A stretch of 47,653 nucleotides of DNA from an uncultured Flavonifractor sp. (GTDB lineage Bacteria > Bacillota > Clostridia > Oscillospirales > Oscillospiraceae): the NCBI RefSeq assembly GCF_944385615.1, contig NZ_CALWXV010000016.1, positions 1-47,653 of the forward strand. Reading direction: 5' to 3'. Each line of letters opens with the position of its first letter. The stretch's first letter is position 1. Positions 31,402 through 40,964 of the stretch are shown piece by piece. A model generated the notes under the pieces. The model worked only from the letters and a program-made list of their open reading frames with translations. It searched no databases and had not been told where the DNA came from. Position numbers and translations under genes: made by a program.

Positions 31402-32898
31402 TTATTCCTCCCCGTTCAGGATGCGGTAAACCCGCTCCATATCCAGACTGGCCCGCAGGCCGTCCGCCAGCTTGTCATACTGCATCTGGGCATAGGCCTG
31501 CCAGTCCACGCTGGCCGCCTGGCCCTCCAGCCCCTTGGCCTTCATGAGAGCGGTAACCAGAGACTCCGCCACCCCAGCCTTGTCAAAAATCCCATGGACA
31601 TAGCAGCCCCACACGTTGCCTTGGCTCAGGCCATCGGTGTGCTGCTCTTGGGTCTGGGTGGTGAACACCACCAGAGAATCGGCGTCGCTCTGAGTACGGC
31701 CCATGTGGATCTCGTAGCCCTCAAACGCCACGCCCTGAAGGCCGCAAAATATGCCCTGGGCCTTTTGAAACACGCCGGTCACCTGGGTGCGGGTCTTTTC
31801 TCCCTGGAATACCGTCTGGGCGGGCAGCAACCCCAACCCTTGGAGGGTGCCGCCTCCCTCCACCCCATCGGGGTCGGAGACGGTATTCCCCAGCATCTGA
31901 TAGCCGCCGCAGATGCCCACCACCGCCCCGCCAGCGGCGGCGTGCTTCAGGATGGCTCCCTCCAGGCCGCTCTGCCGCAGCCACCGCAGATCGTCCATGG
32001 TGTTTTTGGTGCCGGGGAGGATAATCAGGTCGGGATGGCCCAGCTCCTTCACGCTCCCCACATAGCGGAGGGACACCTCCTCCATCCGCTCCAGAGGGTT
32101 GAAGTCGGTGAAGTTGGACAGGCGGGGCAGGCGGATGACAGCGATATCCACCAGCCCTACCCTGCCGCTCCCCGACAGGCGGGCGGACAGAGAATCCTCG
32201 TCGTCCACGTCCACATCCAGCATAGGCACCACACCCAATACCGGCTTGCCGGTGAGGGCCTCCAGCTGGGTGAGACCGGGGCGGAGGATCTCCACATCTC
32301 CCCGGAACTTGTTGATGATAAGCCCTTTGATCATGGCCTGCTCTTCGGGCTCCAGCAGCTTCACTGTGCCGTAGAGGGAGGCAAACACGCCCCCCCGGTC
32401 GATGTCGCCGCACAGCAGCACCGGGGCGTTGGCCAGGCGGGCCATGCCCATATTGACGAGATCGTCTTCCCGCAGGTTGATCTCCGCCGGGCTGCCCGCC
32501 CCCTCGATGACAATGATATCATATTCCTCCGCCAGGGCGGAGTAGGCCGCCATCACGTCGGGGATGAGATTTTTCTTATACTTGAAGTAATCTCCCGCCT
32601 TCATGGTCCCCCGGGGAATCCCGTTGACGATGACCTGAGAGCCCACGTCGCTGGTGGGCTTAAGCAAAATGGGGTTCATCCGTACATCGGGGGCCACCCC
32701 AGCGGCCTGGGCCTGCATCACCTGGGCCCGGCCCATCTCCAGCCCGTCGGGGGTGATGGCGGAGTTGAGGGCCATGTTCTGGGACTTGAAGGGGGCCACC
32801 TGATAGCCGTCCTGCCTGAAAATACGGCATAGCCCCGCCGCCAGCAGGGATTTCCCCGCGTTGGAGGCGGTGCCCTGGATCATAATCGCCTTCGCCAT
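31402..32898 (-). CDS. cobQ: Cobyric acid synthase (CbiP/CobQ)
   Basis: 498 residues from ATG 32898, overlapping the cobD stop (TGATG). The N-terminal dethiobiotin-synthetase-like domain starts [12 protein letters not shown] (ATP site) and has [11 protein letters not shown]. The C-terminal glutamine amidotransferase domain has the nucleophile Cys in [10 protein letters not shown] and His in YVHGIF. It amidates side chains b, d, e and g of adenosylcobyrinate diamide. The longer frame to 32958 lacks an initiation signal. Confidence 0.96.
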   Translation of the reverse strand: MAKAIMIQGTASNAGKSLLAAGLCRIFRQDGYQVAPFKSQNMALNSAITPDGLEMGRAQVMQAQAAGVAPDVRMNPILLKPTSDVGSQVIVNGIPRGTMKAGDYFKYKKNLIPDVMAAYSALAEEYDIIVIEGAGSPAEINLREDDLVNMGMARLANAPVLLCGDIDRGGVFASLYGTVKLLEPEEQAMIKGLIINKFRGDVEILRPGLTQLEALTGKPVLGVVPMLDVDVDDEDSLSARLSGSGRVGLVDIAVIRLPRLSNFTDFNPLERMEEVSLRYVGSVKELGHPDLIILPGTKNTMDDLRWLRQSGLEGAILKHAAAGGAVVGICGGYQMLGNTVSDPDGVEGGGTLQGLGLLPAQTVFQGEKTRTQVTGVFQKAQGIFCGLQGVAFEGYEIHMGRTQSDADSLVVFTTQTQEQHTDGLSQGNVWGCYVHGIFDKAGVAESLVTALMKAKGLEGQAASVDWQAYAQMQYDKLADGLRASLDMERVYRILNGEE

Positions 32899-33953
32899 CA
32901 CAGCACCTCTTTCATAACGGCCAGCAGCCGCCGGTTTTCTTCTTCTGTTCGCACGCACACCCGGTACCAGTCGGGGCCCAGTCCGTGGTAATTGCCGCAG
33001 GAGCGGATCAGAATCCCCTTTCCCACCAGCCGCTCCTTCAGATCGTCCACGCCGGGCAATCGGAACAGCAGATAGTTGGCCTGTCCGGGAATGACCCTAC
33101 AGCCCAGCTTCTCCAGCCCAGCAGTCAATCCGGGCCGCTGCCCCTCGGCCAGCGCCCGGCCTTCCGCCGCCCAGTGGGGACAATCCCGCAGGGCCGCCAC
33201 ACCGGCGGCCTGGGCAGGGGTGGACACACTCCAGGGCTGGGCGCACCGGCCCATGGCCTCCCGCAATCCCTCGTCCGCCGTCAAAGCGTAGCCCAGACGC
33301 AGGCCCGCCATGGCATAGCTTTTGGTAAAGGCCCGCAGCAGCAGCAGGTTGGGATACTCCTCCAGCCAGGGGGCCAGTCCCGGCCCACCGGCGGCCAGGG
33401 GCAGAAAACACTCGTCTACCGCCAGAAGAGCCCCTGCCCTCCGGCACCGCTCCGCCGCCGCCAGCAGCAGCTCCTGGTGGATGAGCCGACCGGTGGGGTT
33501 GTTGGGTGTACAGAGAAATACCAGCTCCACGCCGGGCCCGATGGCCTCCAGAAAACCGCTGTCCAAATCAAAGTTTTGATCCGGGTCCAGTGTATAGTGG
33601 ACCATCTCACAGCCCACGCCCGTCAGCGCCTCCTCATATTCGGAAAAGGTAGGGGCGGTGACCAAAGCCTTTCGGGGCCGCAGGGCAAAGGCCAGCCGGA
33701 AAATCAGGTCGGCGGCTCCGTTGCCGCACACCACCTGGGTTTCCTTTACCCCATCGTAGGCGGCGATGGCCTGCCGCAGCGCCCGGCACAGGGGGTCCGG
33801 GTAGCGGTCGGACTGGGCCGCCGCCTCCCGGGCCGCCGCCCTCGCCGGGGCGGGCATTCCCAAAGGGTTCAGATTGGTGGAGAAGTCCAAAACCTCCCCC
33901 TTCCAGGCGGCCTGGGCGGTGAGCACATCCCCGCCATGGGTGTAGACTGGCAT
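32898..33953 (-). CDS. cobD: Threonine-phosphate decarboxylase-like aminotransferase CobD
   Basis: 351 residues from ATG 33953 (AAGGAG 7-8 nt upstream). Class I/II aminotransferase fold with YTHGGDV near the N-terminus, [19 protein letters not shown] and PLP Lys in [14 protein letters not shown]. The YTHGG and NLNP marks separate CobD from histidinol-phosphate aminotransferases. It makes (R)-1-amino-2-propanol O-phosphate for the nucleotide loop. Confidence 0.92.
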   Translation of the reverse strand: MPVYTHGGDVLTAQAAWKGEVLDFSTNLNPLGMPAPARAAAREAAAQSDRYPDPLCRALRQAIAAYDGVKETQVVCGNGAADLIFRLAFALRPRKALVTAPTFSEYEEALTGVGCEMVHYTLDPDQNFDLDSGFLEAIGPGVELVFLCTPNNPTGRLIHQELLLAAAERCRRAGALLAVDECFLPLAAGGPGLAPWLEEYPNLLLLRAFTKSYAMAGLRLGYALTADEGLREAMGRCAQPWSVSTPAQAAGVAALRDCPHWAAEGRALAEGQRPGLTAGLEKLGCRVIPGQANYLLFRLPGVDDLKERLVGKGILIRSCGNYHGLGPDWYRVCVRTEEENRRLLAVMKEVL

Positions 33954-33967
33954 AATGACGCTCCTTT

Positions 33968-34945
33968 TCACGGAAACAATAAGATCATCAGCGGTACCCC
34001 GCAGAAGAGCAGCAGGGCAAAAAAGGCGGTGGCGTACAGGATGCGGCCTGAGCGCAGGATATCCAGGGGCTCAATGGGCCGCTGATCGTCCCCGATATAG
34101 GGCTTTTCCACCCGCTTGCCGAAGTAGTCGCTGGGCCCCGCCAGCCGAAGCTGGAGCGCCCCGGCGCAGGCCGCCTCGGTGTGGGCGGAGTTGGGGGACT
34201 TGTGCTTTTTCCGGTCCCGCTTGAACACACGCCAGGCGTTTTTCCCGTCGTAGCCCGCCGCCGTGCTGCCCAGGCACATAAGCACCCCGGCTACCCGGGC
34301 AGGGATGAAGTTGAGTACATCGTCCCACTTGGCCGCCGCCCGGCCAAAGTAGAGGTACTTGTCATTTTTATAGCCCACCATGGAGTCCATAGTATTGGCC
34401 GCCTTGTAGAACATCCCCAGGGGCGCTCCGCCAATAGCCATAAAAATCAGGGGGGCGATCACCCCGTCGGAGGCATTTTCCGCCACCGTCTCCACCGCCG
34501 CCCGGGTCACCCCCGCCTCGTCCAGGCGCTGGGTATCCCGGCCCACGATCATGGAGACGGCGTACCGGGCCCCCTTCAGGTCTCCAGCTTTCAGGGCGTC
34601 GTATACCTTTTTGCTCTCCGCCGCCAGGGACTTGGTGGCCAGCAGCTGATAGCACAGCACGCTCTCCACCCCCAGGGCCAGCCAGGGACTTACCAGCCAG
34701 CACCCCCACAGCAGCAGCACCGTCAGCCCGGTGGGGATGAGCAGGGTAAGCAATACCAACACCACACCGCCCGCCAGCTCTCCGCCATGGCTCTTGGGAA
34801 ACAGGCGCCGCAGCATACGTTCCAGCCCTGCGATCAAGGCCCCGATGGCCCGCACAGGATGGGGGGCCCAGTGGGGGTCTCCCAGCAGCAGGTCCAGACA
34901 GAAGCCGATGAGCAGGGCCAGCAGATGACTTGTCCACCAATTCAT
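33968..34945 (-). CDS. cbiB: Adenosylcobinamide-phosphate synthase CbiB
   Basis: 325 residues from ATG 34945, overlapping the cobC stop. Integral membrane protein: LLLGDPHWAPHPVRAIG near 20-35, SMIVGRDT, VETVAENASDGVIAPL, GAPLGMFYKAANTMDSMVGY and NFIPARV are CbiB/CobD signatures. It attaches aminopropanol phosphate to adenosylcobyrate in the membrane. Confidence 0.96.
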   Translation of the reverse strand: MNWWTSHLLALLIGFCLDLLLGDPHWAPHPVRAIGALIAGLERMLRRLFPKSHGGELAGGVVLVLLTLLIPTGLTVLLLWGCWLVSPWLALGVESVLCYQLLATKSLAAESKKVYDALKAGDLKGARYAVSMIVGRDTQRLDEAGVTRAAVETVAENASDGVIAPLIFMAIGGAPLGMFYKAANTMDSMVGYKNDKYLYFGRAAAKWDDVLNFIPARVAGVLMCLGSTAAGYDGKNAWRVFKRDRKKHKSPNSAHTEAACAGALQLRLAGPSDYFGKRVEKPYIGDDQRPIEPLDILRSGRILYATAFFALLLFCGVPLMILLFP

Positions 34946-35538
34946 CCCTTGAATTCCTCCAACACCGTCAGCTCTAATGTATCTGAATCCAGGGCCATGC
35001 GGAAGCCCCCGCAGTTGGGGCACATCCAGCCGTAATAGTCCCGCTCCGGCCGTCCGTATTTGGACAAAAGGCCCATCAGGGCTCCGCCGTGGGATACCAC
35101 CCCCACCCGCTCAAACTTCCGCGCGGCGGCGTCCTTGGCCAGCTTTTCCAGCCCAATGGAGACCCGGTCCACCACCTGTTGGGCGGTCTCCCCCACCGGC
35201 ATGGCGGCAAAATTCAAATGCGTCCCAGGCTGGCCGATCCAGGCCTGGTACAATGGGTCGTCCTTCAGCTCCTCGTGGTTCTTCCCTTCAAAGGGGCCGA
35301 AGTCGGTCTCCCGCAGCTCGTCAATGACCGTCATCTCCACGCCGGGCCACAGAAGCTCCGCCGTCTGCCTGCACCGCAGCAGGGGACTGCGGTAGATGTG
35401 CGCTACCTTGGGCAAAGTTGGCCCGACCCGTCGGGCCAATTCCTCCCCCTGGGGTGTGAGCGGCACGTCCAGGGTGCCGATAAAACGCTTCTCCAGGTTG
35501 CCCTGGGTGGTACCGTGGCGCATGAGGATCAGTTCCAT
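34942..35538 (-). CDS. cobC: Alpha-ribazole phosphatase family (histidine phosphatase)
   Basis: 198 residues from ATG 35538 (GGAGACG upstream). Histidine phosphatase superfamily: LMRHGTTQGN at the N-terminus with the phosphohistidine, YRSPLLRCRQTAE, ETDFGPFEG, and VSHGGAL with the second His. In this operon the expected substrate is alpha-ribazole 5'-phosphate or adenosylcobalamin 5'-phosphate. Sequence alone does not exclude other phosphoesters. Confidence 0.88.
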   Translation of the reverse strand: MELILMRHGTTQGNLEKRFIGTLDVPLTPQGEELARRVGPTLPKVAHIYRSPLLRCRQTAELLWPGVEMTVIDELRETDFGPFEGKNHEELKDDPLYQAWIGQPGTHLNFAAMPVGETAQQVVDRVSIGLEKLAKDAAARKFERVGVVSHGGALMGLLSKYGRPERDYYGWMCPNCGGFRMALDSDTLELTVLEEFKG

Positions 35539-35885
35539 GGCGCGTCTCCTTTCAGGGTCATGGGCAGGCCGCAAAAGATGCGCTCCACCCGCTCTGCCCG
35601 CTTTGCCAGCCGGCAGCACAGCCGGCCCACCTGCTCCCGCCAGGCCCGCTGGGACGGGTCCACCGGCACCACGCCGCAGCCCACCTCGTCACAGATCAAG
35701 ATAAGCTCCGGGTTGACGGCCAGCAGCCCCTCCTCGTCCAGGTCGGGCCAATCCTCCACCCCGTCAAAAATGGGCTTATGCTTGGCCTCCTCCGGGGTGC
35801 GGGCCACCTGGTCAGGGGTATATCCGGTTTTGCGCAGCACATAGTCCAGCTTACCCTGGCCCGCGCCGCCAATGATGAGCATCAT
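35529..35885 (-). CDS. Short CobU-like protein
   Basis: 118 residues, against ~175-190 for CobU. It keeps a P-loop GGAGQGK (6-12) and the late CobU block CDEVGCGVVPVDPSQRAWREQVGRL in overlapping parts, ending GLPMTLKG. The segment that in CobU carries the guanylated His (RHR) and the middle strands is missing. Both ends overlap neighbours (cobS by 4 nt, cobC by 10 nt) and the frame is clean, so it is under selection rather than a wreck. It may help CobU or act as a kinase only. Function not established. Confidence 0.7.
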   Translation of the reverse strand: MMLIIGGAGQGKLDYVLRKTGYTPDQVARTPEEAKHKPIFDGVEDWPDLDEEGLLAVNPELILICDEVGCGVVPVDPSQRAWREQVGRLCCRLAKRAERVERIFCGLPMTLKGDAPWN

Positions 35886-36649
35886 AACAGCACCTCGATC
35901 TTCTGGGCCAGCATTACGGCCAGCACCATACCCAGCTCACACAGCTGGAGGAAAAAGCCCGCCAAGTCTCCGGTGACCCCTCCAAACTGCTTTTTTGCCG
36001 TGATCACATAATAGAGGCACACCAGGGCGGCTCCTGCCAGGGCGGCCCCGCCGGTCCACAGGTCCAGCACCAGCGCCCCGACTCCGCAGGCTGCCACCCA
36101 CAGAATCAGGAACACTCTTGCTTTCAGCGTGTCCATCGGTCCGGTGAAGGTAGCCAGCAGCCCGGTCCCTCGGGCGTTGGGCAGGGTGACGGCAAACAAA
36201 CCGGACAGACTGCGGGACAAAGCGGGCCCCAGGGCCAGCACCAGGGCGGAACGGGGCGTCACCGCCGCCTCACACCAGCAGGAGAAAAACACCAGCAGAT
36301 AGAGGGCGCAGCAGATGATGGCAAAGGCCCCGGTGTGGGAGTCCTTTAAAATTTCCAGCTTCCTCTCCCGGCTTTGGTGGGAAGACAAAGCGTCGCAGGT
36401 GTCACAGAAGCCGTCCAGGTGGATGCCGCCGCTGAGGGCGATGGGGATGAGCAACGCAAAGGCGGCAAACAGGATCTTGCCAATGCCCAGCGCCCCAGCC
36501 AGGGCCATCCAGCCCCACAGCACCGCCCCGATGACCACCCCTACCAGGGGAAACCAGCACAGCGCCCAGGACAGGGCTTTCTTCTCCCAGTCCACCCGGG
36601 GCATAGGCAGCTTGGAGTACATGGCAAAGGCTATGATAAGACTTTTCAC
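35882..36649 (-). CDS. cobS: Adenosylcobinamide-GDP ribazoletransferase (cobalamin synthase) CobS
   Basis: 255 residues from GTG 36649, overlapping the cobU stop (GTGA). Start KSLIIAFAMYSKLPMPRVDW, then GGIHLDGFCDTCDAL (metal site), DSHTGAF and GLLATF; several membrane helices. It joins alpha-ribazole to adenosylcobinamide-GDP at the membrane. Confidence 0.96.
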   Translation of the reverse strand: MKSLIIAFAMYSKLPMPRVDWEKKALSWALCWFPLVGVVIGAVLWGWMALAGALGIGKILFAAFALLIPIALSGGIHLDGFCDTCDALSSHQSRERKLEILKDSHTGAFAIICCALYLLVFFSCWCEAAVTPRSALVLALGPALSRSLSGLFAVTLPNARGTGLLATFTGPMDTLKARVFLILWVAACGVGALVLDLWTGGAALAGAALVCLYYVITAKKQFGGVTGDLAGFFLQLCELGMVLAVMLAQKIEVLL

Positions 36650-37167
36650 ACACTCGCTCCCTTCCACGCCACGGGAATCCCGCACACCACCTCGTAGACC
36701 TGATCGGCCCTGGCGGCAATCGCCCGATTCAGCCGGGCCAGCACCGACAGGTACTCCAACGTCACCGGGTCGTAGTCCATGCCGTCGGAAAAGAGCTCGT
36801 TGGTCACCACCACCAGCAGCTCGGCCTGTTCCGCCGCCCGGCAAATCCCCGAGAGCACCCGGTCAAAGGCTCCTTCTGCCCCGTCCGGGGAAAAATACTC
36901 GTTGGCGGTCAGGTTGGACAGATCCTCCAACAGCACCGCGGTATGGGGGGGCAGGGTCACTTCTGCCAGAGCGGTGGGACATTCCACCGTGTCAAAGCCC
37001 TTCCCCAAGCGCATCTGCCGGTGGCGCTCTACCCGGCGGACGCTCTCCGCGTCCCACACCCGCATGGTAGCCAGATAGATCCGTTTCTCCAGCCCCGAGG
37101 CGGTCACCAGGGACTCGGCAAACTCCGACTTGCCGCTGCCCGACCCGCCGGACACCAGAATCAGCAT
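36646..37167 (-). CDS. cobU: Adenosylcobinamide kinase / adenosylcobinamide-phosphate guanylyltransferase CobU
   Basis: 173 residues from ATG 37167. P-loop GGSGSGKSEFAE (7-18), IYLATMRVWDAE, guanylated His in VERHRQMR, LLEDLSNLTANEYF, VTNELFSDGMDYDPVT, and end VYEVVCGIPVAWKG. Full-length, in contrast to the short paralogue two genes downstream. It phosphorylates adenosylcobinamide and adds GMP. Confidence 0.93.
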   Translation of the reverse strand: MLILVSGGSGSGKSEFAESLVTASGLEKRIYLATMRVWDAESVRRVERHRQMRLGKGFDTVECPTALAEVTLPPHTAVLLEDLSNLTANEYFSPDGAEGAFDRVLSGICRAAEQAELLVVVTNELFSDGMDYDPVTLEYLSVLARLNRAIAARADQVYEVVCGIPVAWKGASV

Positions 37168-37196
37168 GGCTTTTCCCTCTTTTTTGATTCCAAATA

Positions 37197-37346
37197 GTGC
37201 GGAGCAGGACATGCGCCTGCGCAGCACACCTTAACTTGTGGCCGCTGCGGCCACAACCGCCTTTGCCGTGCAAAGGCGAGGAGGGTATCAAAATCGGTTT
37301 CCTTGGGAACCGATTTTGTATCCAGGGGGGAAGAATTCCCCCTTGG
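37197..37346. repeat. Structured intergenic element with five hairpins
   Basis: The gap between cobT and cobU holds five consecutive hairpins: 37197-37227 (loop ACATGCG, as in H2 of the 18.5 and 20.0 kb repeats), 37236-37256 TTGTGGCCG/CGGCCACAA, 37259-37277 GCCTTTGC/GCAAAGGC, 37289-37318 CAAAATCGGTT/AACCGATTTTG, and 37322-37346 CCAGGGGGGAA/TTCCCCCTTGG. No T-run follows on the minus strand, so transcription probably continues into cobU. The element may be a processing or stability determinant splitting the operon. Confidence 0.6.
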
Positions 37347-37348
37347 AG

Positions 37349-38407
37349 TTACATTAACGGCTCATAGGCGTCAATATCCGCCGCCTCAAAGGTGGTCATT
37401 TCCCGGTACACCGCCAGCCCCATGTCCAGCAGGGGCATCACCGCCACCGCACCGGTGCCCTCGCCCAGCCGCATCCCGGCATAGAGGAAGGGCTCCAGCC
37501 CCAGCTCGGTCAGCACCAGCTTACTGGCCGGCTCGTCGGAGGCGTGGGACCCCAGCATATAGTCTTTGCAGGCAGGACACAGCCGGGCGGCGATGAGGGC
37601 GGCCACCGAAGAGATAAAGCCGTCCACCAGCACTGGCACATGGCACGCAGCGCCCCCCAGGAACACGCCTGCCAGCCCCGCCAGGTCCAGGCCTCCCACC
37701 TTGCTTACCACGTCCAGGGGATCGTTGGGGTCGGGCTGATTGCGTTCAATACCCTGCTGAATGGCTTTGATCTTCCGCTGTAATCCTTCGCTGGACAGCC
37801 CCGCGCCCCGGCCGGTCATGACCTCCGGTTCCTGGTTCAGAAACACCGAAGCTACCGCGGAGGAAGTGGTGGTGTTGCCGATACCCATCTCGCCGGTGCC
37901 CAGCAGCTTTACCCCGCCAGCGCACAGGTCTTGGGCAATTTCCACCCCGGTGAGTACCGCCCGCCGGGCCTCCTCCCGGGTCATGGCGGGACCCTGGGTG
38001 AAATCAGCAGTCCCCCGGCGGATATGCCGCTGGAGAATCCGCTCCCCCGTAAGCGGTCTGGCCGTGCCGATATCCACCGGCACCACCTCCACTCCGGCGG
38101 ACCGGGCCATGGCGCACACACTGGTATCTCCGGTGGACATATTCTCCGCCACAATGGCGGTGACCTCCTGGCCGGTCTGGGTGACCCCCTGAGCCACCAC
38201 CCCGTTGTCGGCGCACATCACCACCACCGCTCGCTTGGAGAGGTCCACATTGGGGGTGCCGGTTATGGCCGCGATCCGGATCACCGCGTTTTCCAGCGCC
38301 CCCAGACTGCCCAGGGGCTTGGCAATGGAATCCCAGCGGGCCTTGGCTGCCGCCGCCGCTTTCTGGTCAGCGGGGGTAATGGAACGTACCACTTCTTCCA
38401 GTGTCAT
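37349..38407 (-). CDS. cobT: Nicotinate-nucleotide-dimethylbenzimidazole phosphoribosyltransferase
   Basis: 352 residues from ATG 38407, overlapping the cbiA stop by 4 nt. Family marks: KPLGSLGALE, VMCADNGVVAQGVT, GEMGIGNTTTSSA, GRGAGL, DPLDVVSKVGGLDLAGL, and the catalytic Glu in RLGEGTGAV. It activates the lower-ligand base to its alpha-ribotide. The base used cannot be told from sequence. Confidence 0.96.
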   Translation of the reverse strand: MTLEEVVRSITPADQKAAAAAKARWDSIAKPLGSLGALENAVIRIAAITGTPNVDLSKRAVVVMCADNGVVAQGVTQTGQEVTAIVAENMSTGDTSVCAMARSAGVEVVPVDIGTARPLTGERILQRHIRRGTADFTQGPAMTREEARRAVLTGVEIAQDLCAGGVKLLGTGEMGIGNTTTSSAVASVFLNQEPEVMTGRGAGLSSEGLQRKIKAIQQGIERNQPDPNDPLDVVSKVGGLDLAGLAGVFLGGAACHVPVLVDGFISSVAALIAARLCPACKDYMLGSHASDEPASKLVLTELGLEPFLYAGMRLGEGTGAVAVMPLLDMGLAVYREMTTFEAADIDAYEPLM

Positions 38408-39774
38408 AAGGATGCCTCCCGATAGCGGCGGGCCGCCGCCACAAAATTGCGGGCCAGCTCCGGCCTGGCCCAGAAATGGAAATGGGGAAATCCGGCGTAC
38501 AGCGTGGGGGTATGGAAGGCGCACTCCCACCCCCGGTCGCTCTGGGGTTTGCGGGCGGAAAAGTCCCCGCCGGGGGTGCTGCTGTCCCAGTAGTGGAACT
38601 CATGGGCGGGGAAAGACTCCCCCGCCTTGCATAACAGGCCGTCAGTTTTCGCCGTCAAGGTAATGTATCCGAACCGGCCCAGCTTGCCGGTGTTGTGGGC
38701 CTGGCCGGAAAAGGCCCCCACCATGTGCCAGTCATACCGGCCATCGGCATCCCCCAGGTGGCGGTGCAGGTAGAGAAAGCCGCCGCACTCGGCCACTGTG
38801 GGCAAGCCATGTCGGATTTTCTCGTGGATCTCCTTCATCAGCATGTGGTTGTTCGCCAGCTCTTTGGCAAACAGTTCTGGGTAGCCGCCGCCCAGGTAGA
38901 GCCCGCAGGTCCCTTCCGGCAGGGCGTTATCCTCCAGAGGGGAGAAGGCCACCAGCCTGGCCCCCATTTGCTCCAGCAGCTCCAAACCGTCGGCATAATA
39001 GAAGCAAAAGGCCTTGTCCCTGGCAACAGCAATGACCGGCTCTCCTTCCACCGGAGCGGGCAGAGAGATGGGCGGCGCTTCCAAAGCGGGCGCTTCCGCC
39101 GCCAGGGCCAGCAGGCCCTCCAGATCCATGGTCTGTTCCGCCTGGGCCGCCAGCTTGTGCAGCTTTTCCTTTAAGCCCGCCACCTCTCCGGCAGTGACCA
39201 GCCCTAAATGGCGGCTCTCCAGGGCGCAGCTGGGCAGATTGGGCAGATAACCGTATACGGTGAGCCCAGTCTCCCCCTCGATACATTCCTTCAGCCGGGG
39301 ATAGAGCATGGGGGACACCCGGTTCAAAACCACCCCCCGGATTTGGCTGTCCGGGCGGAAGGTTTTCATCCCCTGTACCACCGCCGCCAAAGTGAGGGCG
39401 CTCCCCCGACCATCCACCACCAGCACCGCGGGGGTGCAGGTAGCCTTGGCCAGGTGGTAGGCGCTGGCCTCATGGCTCATGGCAATCCCATCATAGTAGC
39501 CCATGACCCCTTCGATGAGAGCCAGGCCAGCGCCCACACTGTTTCGTTCCAGCAAATAGCGGGTCTTGTCCTCCCCCAGGAAAAACAGATCCAGGTTGCG
39601 GCTTTTGGCCCCGATGATCTCACTGTGAAACATGGGGTCGATGTAATCAGGGCCGCACTTGAAGGCCACCGGCTCCAGATGCCGGTCCACCAGCGCCTGA
39701 AGGATGGCGCAGGTAACGGTGGTTTTTCCACCCCCGCTGGCGGGGGCGCACAGCAGCAGCCGGGGGGCGCTCAT
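38404..39774 (-). CDS. cbiA: Cobyrinate a,c-diamide synthase
   Basis: 456 residues from ATG 39774, overlapping the cbiET stop by 4 nt. The N-terminal ATP domain begins LLLCAPASGGGKTT and has KCGPDYIDPMFH and EGVMGYYDG. The C-terminal amidotransferase domain has LYLGGGYPELFA, nucleophile Cys in VAECGGFLYL and HEFHYW. It amidates cobyrinate at a and c using glutamine and ATP. Confidence 0.95.
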   Translation of the reverse strand: MSAPRLLLCAPASGGGKTTVTCAILQALVDRHLEPVAFKCGPDYIDPMFHSEIIGAKSRNLDLFFLGEDKTRYLLERNSVGAGLALIEGVMGYYDGIAMSHEASAYHLAKATCTPAVLVVDGRGSALTLAAVVQGMKTFRPDSQIRGVVLNRVSPMLYPRLKECIEGETGLTVYGYLPNLPSCALESRHLGLVTAGEVAGLKEKLHKLAAQAEQTMDLEGLLALAAEAPALEAPPISLPAPVEGEPVIAVARDKAFCFYYADGLELLEQMGARLVAFSPLEDNALPEGTCGLYLGGGYPELFAKELANNHMLMKEIHEKIRHGLPTVAECGGFLYLHRHLGDADGRYDWHMVGAFSGQAHNTGKLGRFGYITLTAKTDGLLCKAGESFPAHEFHYWDSSTPGGDFSARKPQSDRGWECAFHTPTLYAGFPHFHFWARPELARNFVAAARRYREASL

Positions 39775-40964
39775 ACCCGCCCCTCCCCGGAGAAAATCCA
39801 CACCGGATTCTGGGCGTCCATCAGGTGATACCGCCCCGCAGAGCGGGTGCGGGTGGCGGACACCTGCACCATGTCGGCCCCCTCCAGAGGGGCAAAGAGC
39901 CGGGCGGCCTCGGCCACCGTCTCCAGCGTCACGGCGGTACACACCACCCGGGCAGCGGGATTTTTACGGAAGATCACGTTTAAAATCTCCTCCAGCTCCC
40001 CGGAGGTGCCGCCCAGAAAGACCCGGTTCGGGGCGGGCAGGTCCTGAAGGGCCTCCGGTGCTGTCCCCGCCACCACATGCAGGTTGGAGGCATGGAACCG
40101 GGCCTTGTTCTCCTCCAGCAGAGCCAAGGCCTCCTGCTTTTTCTCCACCGCAAAGACCTGTCCGGCGGGACAGGCCAGGGCGCACTCCACCGACACCGAG
40201 CCGGTGCCCGCCCCCACGTCCCACACCACATGATCCTCCTCCAGCCGCAGCTTGGACAGGGCCAGGGTGCGCACCTCTTCCTTGGTCATGGGGACCTCTC
40301 CCCGGAGAAAAGCCTCATCGGGCAGGCCGGGAAAGTTGAAGGGCCGTACCACCGGGTCGGGGTTTTCCGCCAATAACACCGACAGATCGGCAAAGGACCC
40401 CTGGGCCAGCTCCGCTGCTGTACCGGTAACGATGCGCTCATCTTCATAGCTCAGCCGCTCCCCCACCGAGAGCTTCACCCCGCCCAGCCCTCGCCTGGTC
40501 AATTCCTGACAGATATCCTCCACCCGTGTGGCTCCGCCGGTAAGGGCAAAGGTACGGGCGTTGCGCTGGATCTCCCCCACCACATTATGGCTGCGGCCAT
40601 GGGCGCTGACCAGCTTCACGTCCTGCCAGTTGGTGTGGAGCCGGGCACAGAAATAGCTGAGGGAGGAGATACCGGGGACGGTAATCACCTCATGGTCCCC
40701 CAGCAGGGTCCACAGCTTGTGGGCTCCGCTATAAAACCCGGTGTCTCCCGACAGAAGCACTCCAATGGTGCCCTCCCGCTGCTTGTCGATGTACTCGGCG
40801 ATATCCGCCCCGGCGATGAGGGGCACACAGGTGTGGCTCTCCTGAAACCGCTCCAACAGCCGGGGAGCCCCCACCAGGGCGGTACACTCCTTGATCGCCT
40901 CCAGCGCCCACAAAGTCATGGTCTCCGGGGCCCCCATGCCGATGCCAATGAGATAGACTTTCAT
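39771..40964 (-). CDS. cbiET: Fused cobalt-precorrin-7 C5-methyltransferase / precorrin-6B C15-methyltransferase (CbiE-CbiT)
   Basis: 397 residues. Residues about 1-205 are CbiE (YLIGIGMGAPETMT, LLSGDTGFYS, VPGISSLSYF). Residues about 215-397 are CbiT (PMTKEEVRTLALSKLRL, VWDVGAGTGSVSVE, FLGGTSGELEEIL), which methylates C15 and removes the acetate side-chain carboxyl. The same fusion is CobL in aerobic producers and is common in clostridia. Confidence 0.95.
   Translation of the reverse strand: MKVYLIGIGMGAPETMTLWALEAIKECTALVGAPRLLERFQESHTCVPLIAGADIAEYIDKQREGTIGVLLSGDTGFYSGAHKLWTLLGDHEVITVPGISSLSYFCARLHTNWQDVKLVSAHGRSHNVVGEIQRNARTFALTGGATRVEDICQELTRRGLGGVKLSVGERLSYEDERIVTGTAAELAQGSFADLSVLLAENPDPVVRPFNFPGLPDEAFLRGEVPMTKEEVRTLALSKLRLEEDHVVWDVGAGTGSVSVECALACPAGQVFAVEKKQEALALLEENKARFHASNLHVVAGTAPEALQDLPAPNRVFLGGTSGELEEILNVIFRKNPAARVVCTAVTLETVAEAARLFAPLEGADMVQVSATRTRSAGRYHLMDAQNPVWIFSGEGRV

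Noticed and set aside
35529-35885. The short CobU-like gene as a plain pseudogene
   Set aside because: Its frame is intact, both ends overlap neighbours, and conserved blocks are kept at start and end. A decaying duplicate is still possible and is listed under the finding.
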